30,250 nucleotides of DNA from CAZUUO01 sp964622665 (GTDB lineage Bacteria > Patescibacteriota > Patescibacteriia > Magasanikbacterales > GCA-002688135): contig CAZUUO010000005.1 of assembly GCA_964622665.1 (NCBI GenBank), positions 1 to 30,250 on the forward strand. Direction: 5' to 3'. The notes under the pieces were generated by a model. That model was given only the letters and a program-made list of their open reading frames with translations. It ran no database searches and was not told the DNA's origin. Position 1 is the stretch's first letter; each line of letters opens with the position of its first letter. Position numbers and translations under genes: made by a program. Positions 7,216-14,119 of the stretch are shown here, in pieces.

Positions 7216-9132
7216 ATGTACACGACTGTTATTGATGCGTTGTCTCACAATGATTTAAAAACTGCGCGTGATTTATTGTTGCGCGATATCCTTGCTGATG
7301 TTGGTACTAAAAGTAGTTGGGATTGCCCTCACTACAGCGCTGATCGTTCTATTCAAGAATCTATCGTTGAAAATACGCATTGTGCGGATCACATCACGTA
7401 TTTTGGTTTAGAAAATTTGCGAGATCGTTATTTTTTGCGTGACAGTACGGGAAAAATTTGTGAAACTCCTCACTCATTTTTTGCGCGTGTTGCAACGGGT
7501 ATGGCGCGCGGTGATCGTGCGTTTGCACAACAGTTGTATGACATCATGTCACACAACTATTTCATTCCTGCAACACCCGTACTCATGAACATTGGTACTA
7601 AAAAAGGATTGCCTATTTCATGTTTCTTAAACACGGTTCCTGATACCCTTGAAGGAATTTTTGATATCTACCGTGAAAATGCATTCTTGGCAAAATACGG
7701 TGGTGGTATTGGTACCGATTGGTCATCATTGCGCGGACAAAATGCACCATTGCAAGCAAGTGGCCTTGCATCATCCGGTGTTATTCCCTTCCTCAAAATC
7801 ATGGACTCACAAACCATTGCCATTTCTCGTAACGGTGTGCGTCGCGGTGCTGCTGCTGTGTATTTGCGTATTGATCATCCTGATATCGAAGACTTTTTGG
7901 AAATTCGAAAACCAACCGGCGGTGACATGGATCGCAAATGTTTGAATTTGAATCATGGCGTTGTGATTACTGATAAGTTCATGCAAGCCGTTGAAGATGG
8001 TACTGAATATGAACTCATTGACCCTCACTATAAAAATGTCACCAAGAAATTAGATGCAACCACGGTTTGGAGAAAATTATTGACCATGCGCGCTGAAACA
8101 GGTGAACCATACTTAATTTATATTGATACCGTTAATCGCAGCATCCCTCCTCATCACAAGGCACTTGGTCTTACGGTCAAGCAAAGTAACTTGTGTACCG
8201 AAATTGTGTTACCAACAAGCGAAGAACGTACAGCAGTTTGCTGTTTGGGAAATCTTAATTTGGAGACATTTGATGAATGGGAACCGCGTGCTGAAGAAAT
8301 TGTTGCAGCCTGTGTGAAATCTCTCGACAACAATTTGCAAACATTCTGTGAACAAGCACCACCTAAAGAATACAAGAAGGCAATTTTCTCAGCGCTTCAT
8401 GAACGTTCTATTGGTTTGGGTGTCATGGGATACCACGGATATCTCATGAAAAAATTTGTGCCCTTTGAAAGTGTGGTCGCTCGTAATATCAATAAAAAAA
8501 TATTCAGCACCATTAATGGGTTTGCAAAACGTGCGTCTGAAAAACTCGCTGCTGAACGAGGTCTTCCTCTTGATGGCGGTACCCAACGCAACTCATACAT
8601 CATGTCTATTCAACCAACCGCAAGCACCAGTTTCATTTGCGGTGAAGCAACTCCCTGCGTTGAACCAATCAGTGGTAATGCTTATTTACAAAAAACATTG
8701 TCAGGCAGTTTCTTAGTGAAGAATAAATACCTTGAGGCACTTCTTGAAAAAATGGGTAAGAATACGCAAGAAGTTTGGAAAGAAATTATTGCTGCAAAAG
8801 GAAGTGTACAAGAACTTGATTTTCTTTCAGAAGAAGAAAAAGCGGTGTTCCGTACCGGTTACGAAATGAACATGCGTGAAATTATTGAACAAACTGCTGA
8901 TCGCCAACAATTTATTTGTCAGGCACAATCAATTAACCTCTTCTTCTCAACACCAATTTCAGGAAAATACCTTGATGATGTACATCGTCTCGCATGGAAA
9001 CGTGGTGTGAAAACATTGTATTACTTACGTTCAAGCGCACCTATTGAAGCAACACGGTTAGATGCCGCAGCTGCAACAACCAATGCGACGAAACGCGACT
9101 TTGCTAACGAAGAATGTGCTGTTTGCCAGTAA
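7216..9132 (+). CDS. nrdA: Ribonucleotide reductase, alpha (catalytic) subunit
   Basis: Reduces ribonucleotides to deoxyribonucleotides together with NrdB. Visible catalytic parts: the substrate-reducing cysteine pair (PISCF and VCCLGN), the thiyl-radical motif NLCTEI with Cys and Glu, the tyrosine pair in TLYYLRSS that relays the radical, and the C-terminal redox shuttle ECAVCQ at the very end. At 638 residues it is shorter than E. coli NrdA (761). No N-terminal ATP-cone is recognisable: the protein enters the reductase N-domain after roughly 80 residues. Overall activity control by dATP is therefore probably absent, as in NrdE-type enzymes, although specificity control may remain. It starts at the first ATG of the frame. 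A strong terminator follows. Confidence 0.96.
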   Translation: MYTTVIDALSHNDLKTARDLLLRDILADVGTKSSWDCPHYSADRSIQESIVENTHCADHITYFGLENLRDRYFLRDSTGKICETPHSFFARVATGMARGDRAFAQQLYDIMSHNYFIPATPVLMNIGTKKGLPISCFLNTVPDTLEGIFDIYRENAFLAKYGGGIGTDWSSLRGQNAPLQASGLASSGVIPFLKIMDSQTIAISRNGVRRGAAAVYLRIDHPDIEDFLEIRKPTGGDMDRKCLNLNHGVVITDKFMQAVEDGTEYELIDPHYKNVTKKLDATTVWRKLLTMRAETGEPYLIYIDTVNRSIPPHHKALGLTVKQSNLCTEIVLPTSEERTAVCCLGNLNLETFDEWEPRAEEIVAACVKSLDNNLQTFCEQAPPKEYKKAIFSALHERSIGLGVMGYHGYLMKKFVPFESVVARNINKKIFSTINGFAKRASEKLAAERGLPLDGGTQRNSYIMSIQPTASTSFICGEATPCVEPISGNAYLQKTLSGSFLVKNKYLEALLEKMGKNTQEVWKEIIAAKGSVQELDFLSEEEKAVFRTGYEMNMREIIEQTADRQQFICQAQSINLFFSTPISGKYLDDVHRLAWKRGVKTLYYLRSSAPIEATRLDAAAATTNATKRDFANEECAVCQ

Positions 9133-9141
9133 CTACTCCAT

Positions 9142-9169
9142 AAACCCCCGACACTCTCGGGGGTTTTAT
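9142..9169 (+). terminator. Intrinsic terminator after nrdA
   Basis: CCCCCGA (9145-9151), loop CACTC, TCGGGGG (9157-9163), followed by TTTTATTTT and preceded by three A that can pair with the T-run. This is a strong seven-pair GC stem. Confidence 0.92.
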
Positions 9170-9176
9170 TTTCCCC

Positions 9177-9205
9177 TTGAAAATTTCTGAACTACTCGTT
9201 ATAGT
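9177..9205 (+). promoter_or_regulatory. Promoter of tRNA-Val
   Basis: TTGAAA (9177-9182), a 17-base spacer and TATAGT (9200-9205). Transcription would start near 9212, about seven bases before the tRNA. Confidence 0.75.
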
Positions 9206-9218
9206 AGTGGCGCCATGA

Positions 9219-9295
9219 GGCCACTTAGCTCAGTTGGTTAGAGCGTTCCGTTCACATCGGAAAGGTCAGTGGTTCGAATCCACTAGTGGCTACCA
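9219..9295 (+). tRNA. tRNA-Val (anticodon CAC)
   Basis: The full cloverleaf can be drawn: acceptor GGCCACT with AGTGGCT, D-arm GCTC/GAGC, anticodon stem TTCCG/CGGAA with loop TTCACAT (anticodon CAC, reading GUG), and T-arm AGTGG-TTCGAAT-CCACT. The discriminator is A and the CCA end is encoded. The first acceptor pair is G1-U72, a wobble instead of the usual G-C. It stands alone with its own promoter and terminator. Confidence 0.96.
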
Positions 9296-9326
9296 AAAAA
9301 CACAACACATGCTCGTTGTGTTTTTT
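9296..9326 (+). terminator. Intrinsic terminator after tRNA-Val
   Basis: CACAAC (9301-9306) pairs with GTTGTG (9315-9320), flanked by an A-run and a run of six T, with an eight-base loop. It starts directly after the CCA of the tRNA. Confidence 0.88.
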
Positions 9327-9358
9327 GTTTATACACACATACAATTCCTTAATTTACT

Positions 9359-9375
9359 ATATACTAACAGTATAT
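9359..9375 (+). promoter_or_regulatory. -10 box and palindrome at the DUF1295 gene start
   Basis: TATACT (9360-9365) ends eight bases before the ATG at 9374, so the transcript would begin about two bases before the start codon. The box is half of a perfect inverted repeat, ATATACT-AAC-AGTATAT (9359-9375), which runs into the start codon and could be an operator. The -35 region is poor. The same TATACTAAC string stands before rlmH. Confidence 0.5.
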
Positions 9376-10141
9376 GATCCCATTGATTCTTTCACTCTTA
9401 CCCATTGTATTTGGTTACATGTGTGTATGGTTTCTTATTTCTCTTTTTATCAAACGCAATGATGTTGCAGATGTTGCATGGGGACTTGGATTTATCCTCG
9501 TTGCTTATTATACCTATCTCACTCATCCCATTACCTCACTATCCATTGTTGCGGTTACGTTAGTCTCGGTTTGGGGTCTTCGATTAGCACTCCACATTTA
9601 CTCGCGCAATCGAAAGAAAAAAGAAGACAGCCGTTACCGTGCGTGGCGCAAAGAATGGGGTTCATGGTTTTATGTGCGTTCTTTTTTTCAAGTGTATCTA
9701 TTACAAGGCTTGCTCTTACTTTTAGTAAGCATGGCTCCTATTTCAGTCATCATTTCAGGACAAGAACTGCAATGGTACCACGTTTTTGGTATTTTTGTGT
9801 GGTTATTTGGATTTTATTTTGAAGCCGTGGGAGATTTTCAACTCGCAAAATTTATTAAAAATAAGAATAACGCGGGTAAAATTATGACTAAAGGTTTGTG
9901 GGCTTACACCCGACACCCTAATTATTTTGGTGAGGTTACCCAGTGGTGGGGTATTTGGTTACTAGCATTGCCCAGCACCTATGCATTGTTTGGTATTATT
10001 GGTCCTCTTACTATTTCCTTTTTAATTTTAAAAGTTTCCGGTATTCCCATGCTTGAAAAAAAATACGAAGGAAATAAAGAATTTGAAAGTTACAAACGTC
10101 GTGTTAGCTCATTTATTCCTCGTTTTCCTCAAGACAACTAA
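9374..10141 (+). CDS. DUF1295 membrane protein (steroid 5-alpha-reductase-like fold)
   Basis: A 255-residue integral membrane protein with about six hydrophobic segments. The C-terminal half carries the DUF1295 signature LWAYTRHPNYFGE with WWG after it, the cofactor and substrate region shared with steroid 5-alpha reductases and isoprenylcysteine methyltransferases. The true substrate of DUF1295 proteins is not established, and a lipid-modifying reductase is the usual guess. It is the first gene of a three-gene unit: the DUF2177 gene starts eight bases after its stop and the photolyase follows. From what I recall, DUF1295 and DUF2177 genes also sit beside photolyase and fatty-acid-modifying genes in light or singlet-oxygen-induced clusters of proteobacteria, which suggests a membrane-lipid role in photo-oxidative stress. 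That part is inference. Confidence 0.88.
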   Translation: MIPLILSLLPIVFGYMCVWFLISLFIKRNDVADVAWGLGFILVAYYTYLTHPITSLSIVAVTLVSVWGLRLALHIYSRNRKKKEDSRYRAWRKEWGSWFYVRSFFQVYLLQGLLLLLVSMAPISVIISGQELQWYHVFGIFVWLFGFYFEAVGDFQLAKFIKNKNNAGKIMTKGLWAYTRHPNYFGEVTQWWGIWLLALPSTYALFGIIGPLTISFLILKVSGIPMLEKKYEGNKEFESYKRRVSSFIPRFPQDN

Positions 10142-10149
10142 CAACACCT

Positions 10150-10572
10150 ATGAACTCATTAAAATTGTTTGGTATCGCATTCATTGTTTTTTCAATCTTG
10201 GATGCGTTATGGCTTGGACTTATCGCAACCTCTTTTTATTCAAAGGAGTTTGGCGTTCTTGCTCGTCGAACAGCTGATGGTACACTATCCCCCAATTGGG
10301 CAGCTGCTATTGCCGCGTACATAGTACTCGTACTTGCAATTATCATTTTTATTCTCCCTCAATTTACTGGCAAACCTATTTCACCAGCAATCTTTTGGTA
10401 CGGGGCTATGTTTGGTGTTGTGGTATATGGTGTATACGATTTAACCAATCTCGCAACATTAAAAGATTGGTCGTTAAAAGTTACCGTACTTGATATGTTG
10501 TGGGGCGGTGTTATCTACGGTACTTCCAGTTACGTGACTTCAGTAATTGCGCGTTACTTTAAACTTATGTAA
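10150..10572 (+). CDS. DUF2177 family membrane protein
   Basis: A 140-residue protein with four predicted membrane helices (about 5-25, 50-70, 80-100, 112-135). Family-typical motifs are ILDALWLG near the start and YGVYDLTNLATLKDW around residues 94-110, followed by a DMLWGG segment. The conserved Asp and Trp residues at membrane boundaries suggest more than a structural role, but no function has been established for DUF2177. It lies between the DUF1295 gene (eight bases upstream) and the photolyase (ten bases downstream), so the three are almost certainly one transcript. It has no Shine-Dalgarno sequence, which suggests start selection without ribosome binding sites even inside operons. Confidence 0.88.
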   Translation: MNSLKLFGIAFIVFSILDALWLGLIATSFYSKEFGVLARRTADGTLSPNWAAAIAAYIVLVLAIIIFILPQFTGKPISPAIFWYGAMFGVVVYGVYDLTNLATLKDWSLKVTVLDMLWGGVIYGTSSYVTSVIARYFKLM

Positions 10573-10582
10573 CAACGGTTGT

Positions 10583-11947
10583 ATGGTACAAACTGAAAGA
10601 ATCACTCCACTTCACACCGGCAAACACGTTGGTGGCGGCGCAATCGTCTATTGGATGAATCGCGATGTACGTGTCGCCGACAACTGGGCACTGTTGCACG
10701 CACAAGAGCTCGCAACACAGCACAAACTTCCGCTCATTGTTGTACACAATCTTGTTCCTTCTTTTTTGGGAGGTGGTCCACGACAATTTTCTTTTAAAGT
10801 TGCCGGACTGAAAGAAGTTGAGGAAGAACTACGCAGCAAAAATATTCCGCTATACATCTTTTGTGGTGAGTCAATTGATTCTCTTGCCACATTCCTCGCT
10901 TCAATACATCCACATACTATTGTCACCGATTTTTTTCCACTAAAAATAGTGAGATTGTGGTATAAAGAATTACTAAAACATGTTGACTGTGATTTTGTAG
11001 AAGTTGATGCGCATAATATTGTTCCCTGTCGTTTTGTTTCACAAAAACAAGAATTTGCAGCGCGCACAATTCGTCCTAAAATTACCAAACTTCTTCCAAA
11101 GTTTCTTATTGATTTCCCTGTCGTTTCCAAGCAACGATACCCATGGAAACATGCGGTGCCACGCATTGCATGGACTGAACTACTCAGAACCTACGGAGAA
11201 AAAGATTCTAGTGCTCATCATTGGATCGGTGGATCTTCTCAAGCCCACAAACAGTTACATACCTTTATTGAAAAGAGATTGCCTCACTATGATGGATCTC
11301 GTAACGACCCCTCCCTCAATCTTCAATCTGATTTGTCCCCCTATCTTCATTATGGGCACATCAGTGCAGCACGGGTTGCACTCACGGTAAAAAAATTACA
11401 CCGCAGTGCTAATCGTGATTCATTTTTAGAAGAACTTATTATTCGTCGCGAACTCGCTGATAATTTTTGTCAGTACAATCCTCACTACGACAGCGTGAAG
11501 GGATTTCCCTTATGGGCACAAAAAACATTGTCTGAGCATCTCAAAGATAAACGTGAATATACCTACTCCCTTGAACAATTTGAACAAGCACAGACTCATG
11601 ATGAATTATGGAATGCCGCACAACTCGAGATGGTATTGTATGGAAAAATGCACGGCTATATGCGCATGTACTGGGCAAAGAAGATACTGGAATGGACTAA
11701 GAACCCAGAGACGGCACTGCGCGTCGCCATTACCCTTAACGACAAATATGAAATGGATGGTCGTGACCCCAATGGCTACACCGGAATTGCGTGGTCACTG
11801 GGCGGCGTCCATGATCGTCCCTGGTTTCCTCGCAAAATTTTTGGCACGGTTCGGTACATGAGTGAAACATCGTTGCGAAAAAAATTTGATGCAAAAACCT
11901 ATATCGCGCGTATTAGTAAATCAGCACAGCAACTATCGCTCATCTAA
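10583..11947 (+). CDS. phr: Class II CPD photolyase
   Basis: Light-driven, FAD-dependent enzyme that splits UV-induced cyclobutane pyrimidine dimers. The sequence is the class II type: MNRDVRVADNWALLHAQE near the N-terminus (photolyase alpha/beta antenna domain), LSPYLHYGHISA, RRELADNF, YGKMHGYMRMYWAKKILEW and DGRDPNGYTGIAWSLGGVHD in the C-terminal FAD-binding helical domain. At 454 residues it is full length. The ATG at 10583 is preferred to an upstream in-frame ATG (10547), which lies inside the DUF2177 coding region and adds a non-family extension. It ends inside a bidirectional terminator whose stem includes part of the stop codon. Its presence implies at least occasional exposure to light. 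Confidence 0.95.
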   Translation: MVQTERITPLHTGKHVGGGAIVYWMNRDVRVADNWALLHAQELATQHKLPLIVVHNLVPSFLGGGPRQFSFKVAGLKEVEEELRSKNIPLYIFCGESIDSLATFLASIHPHTIVTDFFPLKIVRLWYKELLKHVDCDFVEVDAHNIVPCRFVSQKQEFAARTIRPKITKLLPKFLIDFPVVSKQRYPWKHAVPRIAWTELLRTYGEKDSSAHHWIGGSSQAHKQLHTFIEKRLPHYDGSRNDPSLNLQSDLSPYLHYGHISAARVALTVKKLHRSANRDSFLEELIIRRELADNFCQYNPHYDSVKGFPLWAQKTLSEHLKDKREYTYSLEQFEQAQTHDELWNAAQLEMVLYGKMHGYMRMYWAKKILEWTKNPETALRVAITLNDKYEMDGRDPNGYTGIAWSLGGVHDRPWFPRKIFGTVRYMSETSLRKKFDAKTYIARISKSAQQLSLI

Positions 11948-11985
11948 ATAAAAAACGGGAACTGCGAGGCTCCCGTTTTTTATTT
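11946..11985. terminator. Bidirectional terminator between phr and the DUF5671 gene
   Basis: A perfect 15-base inverted repeat, 11946-11960 with 11971-11985, has core ACGGGA/TCCCGT and A/T-rich flanks that give a T-run on both strands. The loop is ten bases. It overlaps the phr TAA and lies four bases from the end of the converging gene, so it serves both. Confidence 0.9.
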
Positions 11986-11988
11986 ATC

Positions 11989-12918
11989 TTATTGCTTGAT
12001 TGGTTTAAAAAAATCTGGATCAATCTGTCGTTCAAAACATACTCGGCCTTTGCCATGTTCCCAGTTACTACCCTTCACACCATCCACACTATTTACTGGT
12101 ACTACATTTTTTTGTGCCGCAGTATCAGAAAGTGTGTCGCTACCAAATGTTCCACACAACTCAAATTTTGTTGCATCGATTTTTCGATATTCATACACCG
12201 CCAATTTTGTTTCAGGATCAACTAATGTTGTATTGAGATCACTGAGTGTATTAGGCAACATTTGTTTTGCTTGGAAGTAATAGGTAACACTGTACTGCAA
12301 TTGTTGCAAATCACTAATGCGCATTTGGTCAAAACGTTCAGCACGCACACTTGCCGGCGTTCCGTTTACCAAAAACCCTAAGACCAGCACAGCTACAGCG
12401 CCCATTGAGACCCCCGTAATCAAAGGTTTATTCATTACCAAATCTTTTCCATCTTCTACTTTTTTAATTTCGATATAGTAATACAACCACGCACCACCAA
12501 CTACCACGAGAATAGATAATGCTTTCAGTAGGAATCGCATCGTCAACTCACCTTGTAAATAGGTTGTCACAATTGCAATAACATCCCCAATTAAAATCAT
12601 TGATCCAACAAATAACGTAATATAGGTTAAATATCTACGTAATTTTGATGTCGCACTTTCACGATAGACGCCGTACATTTTCTTCAACGAAATCGTCGTT
12701 AGTAAAAATACGGGGAAACTAACAATGAACGATGCAATAGCAAATTGTATCACTCCATTACTAAACGAACTGTACCCATATTGCATTTCGAGTGCATCAG
12801 GCAACCATTTATTGAGTGCTTGCCATAGAATTTGCAACACGTTTACCACTGACAGATACAAGGTTGTCATTGACAACACCTGTAAAAACGCTTCTTTTGG
12901 TGCATTTCTTGTTTCCAT
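11989..12918 (-). CDS. DUF5671 membrane protein with pseudopilin-like C-terminal domain
   Basis: A 309-residue protein. Residues 1-160 hold four hydrophobic helices (about 15-38, 52-75, 93-115, 125-148) in the pattern I recognise as DUF5671, a family common in CPR genomes. A fifth helix (about 167-186) is followed by an extracytoplasmic region that starts RISDLQQLQYSVTYYFQ with MLPNTLSDL, then two cysteines (CGTFG, VCFERQ) that could pair. This resembles the helix-then-sheet plan of type II and type IV pseudopilins, where a residue count and Y-F-x-K-x-x-LP are typical. Function is unknown. A surface or assembly role is a guess. The ATG follows an extended -10 by eight bases. Confidence 0.75.
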   Translation of the reverse strand: METRNAPKEAFLQVLSMTTLYLSVVNVLQILWQALNKWLPDALEMQYGYSSFSNGVIQFAIASFIVSFPVFLLTTISLKKMYGVYRESATSKLRRYLTYITLFVGSMILIGDVIAIVTTYLQGELTMRFLLKALSILVVVGGAWLYYYIEIKKVEDGKDLVMNKPLITGVSMGAVAVLVLGFLVNGTPASVRAERFDQMRISDLQQLQYSVTYYFQAKQMLPNTLSDLNTTLVDPETKLAVYEYRKIDATKFELCGTFGSDTLSDTAAQKNVVPVNSVDGVKGSNWEHGKGRVCFERQIDPDFFKPIKQ

Positions 12919-12926
12919 ATACCGTT

Positions 12927-12935
12927 ATCTTACCA
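12927..12935 (-). promoter_or_regulatory. Extended -10 of the DUF5671 gene
   Basis: The minus strand reads TGGTAAGAT, an extended -10, ending eight bases before the ATG at 12918. The transcript would begin about two bases upstream of the start codon. The -35 (GTACTT) is weak. Confidence 0.45.
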
Positions 12936-12964
12936 TAACCATAGGAAAAAAGTACACATACGGG

Positions 12965-12970
12965 TATACT
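12965..12970 (+). promoter_or_regulatory. -10 box of rlmH
   Basis: TATACT ends eight bases before the rlmH ATG, so a leaderless or two-base leader is expected. No good -35 is seen 17 bases upstream. The context TATACTAAC equals that before the DUF1295 gene. Confidence 0.5.
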
Positions 12971-12978
12971 AACTACAT

Positions 12979-13428
12979 ATGATCACCCTTATTGTTATTG
13001 GCGCACCCAAACACCCCTGGAGTGATGTGGTTGCTGAATATGAAAAACGTTTGTCACCCTATACCCGCCTGAAACGTATTACGATTCCTGATGAATCATT
13101 CCATACTGCAGCAGAAATTGAAAAAGTGACAAAAAAGGAAGCAGAAAAAATTCTACCTCTTCTTAAATCATCGATAATTGTTTTACTGACACCCGACGGG
13201 ACTCCGTATACGAGTGAAAAATTTGTACGTGATTTTGAGCAATGGCAACAACAAGACACAACGATTGTAATTGCAGGACCTCTAGGTGCTCATGAATTAT
13301 TACGCAATAAAGCAACTCACACATGTTCACTCTCTTCACTTACCTTTACCCATACAATGGCACTCTCGGTCTTTCTTGAACAATGTTATCGCAGTGTCAT
13401 GCGTCAAAAAGGAAAATACGATTATTAG
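12979..13428 (+). CDS. rlmH: 23S rRNA (pseudouridine1915-N3) methyltransferase
   Basis: SPOUT-family methyltransferase that methylates pseudouridine 1915 in helix 69 of 23S rRNA on assembled ribosomes, using SAM. At 149 residues it is close to the usual 155-160. The SAM-binding trefoil knot is recognisable by VLLTPDG, IAGPLGAH and LSSLTFTHTMALSVFLEQCYRS. The C-terminal end KGKYDY takes the place of the usual G-x-P-Y-H, so the terminal His seen in many members is replaced. That should be kept in mind but is not disqualifying. The gene begins right after a -10 box and its last four bases overlap the end of the converging phosphatase gene, with no terminator between them. Confidence 0.92.
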   Translation: MITLIVIGAPKHPWSDVVAEYEKRLSPYTRLKRITIPDESFHTAAEIEKVTKKEAEKILPLLKSSIIVLLTPDGTPYTSEKFVRDFEQWQQQDTTIVIAGPLGAHELLRNKATHTCSLSSLTFTHTMALSVFLEQCYRSVMRQKGKYDY

Positions 13429-14030
13429 TCTGCGAGATGTTGTACACAATTAATGCGGACCGCTTTAATCCCTGAATCAGTATGATGAAACTCAAACACA
13501 GCTGTATTTTTTGCTGCTACTGATTTTGCATTTTCACTCGTTAATTCTTTTTCCATGATATGTAGTGACAGTGCATTAATCACTGCACCATGCGTTACTG
13601 CCACAATTGTTTCTCCCGCGTGTTTTCCTTTTATTTCTTCATACCATGCAACGACACGTTTTTGTAGTTGTTCCATTGATTCCCCACCCCAAGGTCGAAA
13701 ATTGTGCCATGCACTCCGTGCAATTTTTCTAAAAAAATCGTAGTAGCGATAATGTTTCCCCTCAAAAACACCAGCCGAACGTTCACGTAATAATGGGTGT
13801 AATATTGGCGCAATGTTTTGATGATGATCCGCGATATACTGCATGGTTTGTGCGGCACGCGTTTGATCACTACTATAAATATAGTCAATGCTAATATCTG
13901 CAAGTCGTTGTCCCACCTTTTTTGCTTGCGCATGTCCTACATTATTCAATGGTGCATCAACACCTGATCCTTGAATCAGACGCGCGACATTATAGTCGGT
14001 TTGTCCATGACGAATTAAAATTAATCTCAT
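13425..14030 (-). CDS. Histidine phosphatase family protein (phosphoglycerate-mutase-like)
   Basis: A 201-residue phosphatase-superfamily protein with catalytic RHG at residues 7-9 (LIRHGQTDYN), the second-shell arginine in SSDQTRAAQT, the acid residue in LLRERSAGVFEG, and the second catalytic histidine in VTHGAV. Such proteins act on small phosphorylated molecules, and their substrates (alpha-ribazole phosphate, phosphoglycerate, phosphoserine and others) cannot be told from sequence alone. The RERSAGVFEG segment is usual for cobC/gpmB-like members, but no cobalamin pathway is near. It converges on rlmH with a four-base overlap and is divergent from the LCP gene. A possible TAGAAT -10 lies very close to the ATG. 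Confidence 0.88.
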   Translation of the reverse strand: MRLILIRHGQTDYNVARLIQGSGVDAPLNNVGHAQAKKVGQRLADISIDYIYSSDQTRAAQTMQYIADHHQNIAPILHPLLRERSAGVFEGKHYRYYDFFRKIARSAWHNFRPWGGESMEQLQKRVVAWYEEIKGKHAGETIVAVTHGAVINALSLHIMEKELTSENAKSVAAKNTAVFEFHHTDSGIKAVRINCVQHLAD

Positions 14031-14081
14031 AATTATTCTAAATTAGGAAAAAATGTGGATTACTATACACACTTTTTTCCA

Positions 14082-14110
14082 TTGCTTTTTTCGCTTTTTT
14101 CGTGTATTCT
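14082..14110 (+). promoter_or_regulatory. Promoter of the LCP gene
   Basis: TTGCTT (14082-14087), a 17-base spacer and TATTCT (14105-14110). Transcription would start near 14117, three bases before the ATG at 14120. This placement rules out the upstream in-frame GTG at 14102 as the start codon. Confidence 0.65.
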
Positions 14111-14119
14111 ATATCTATC

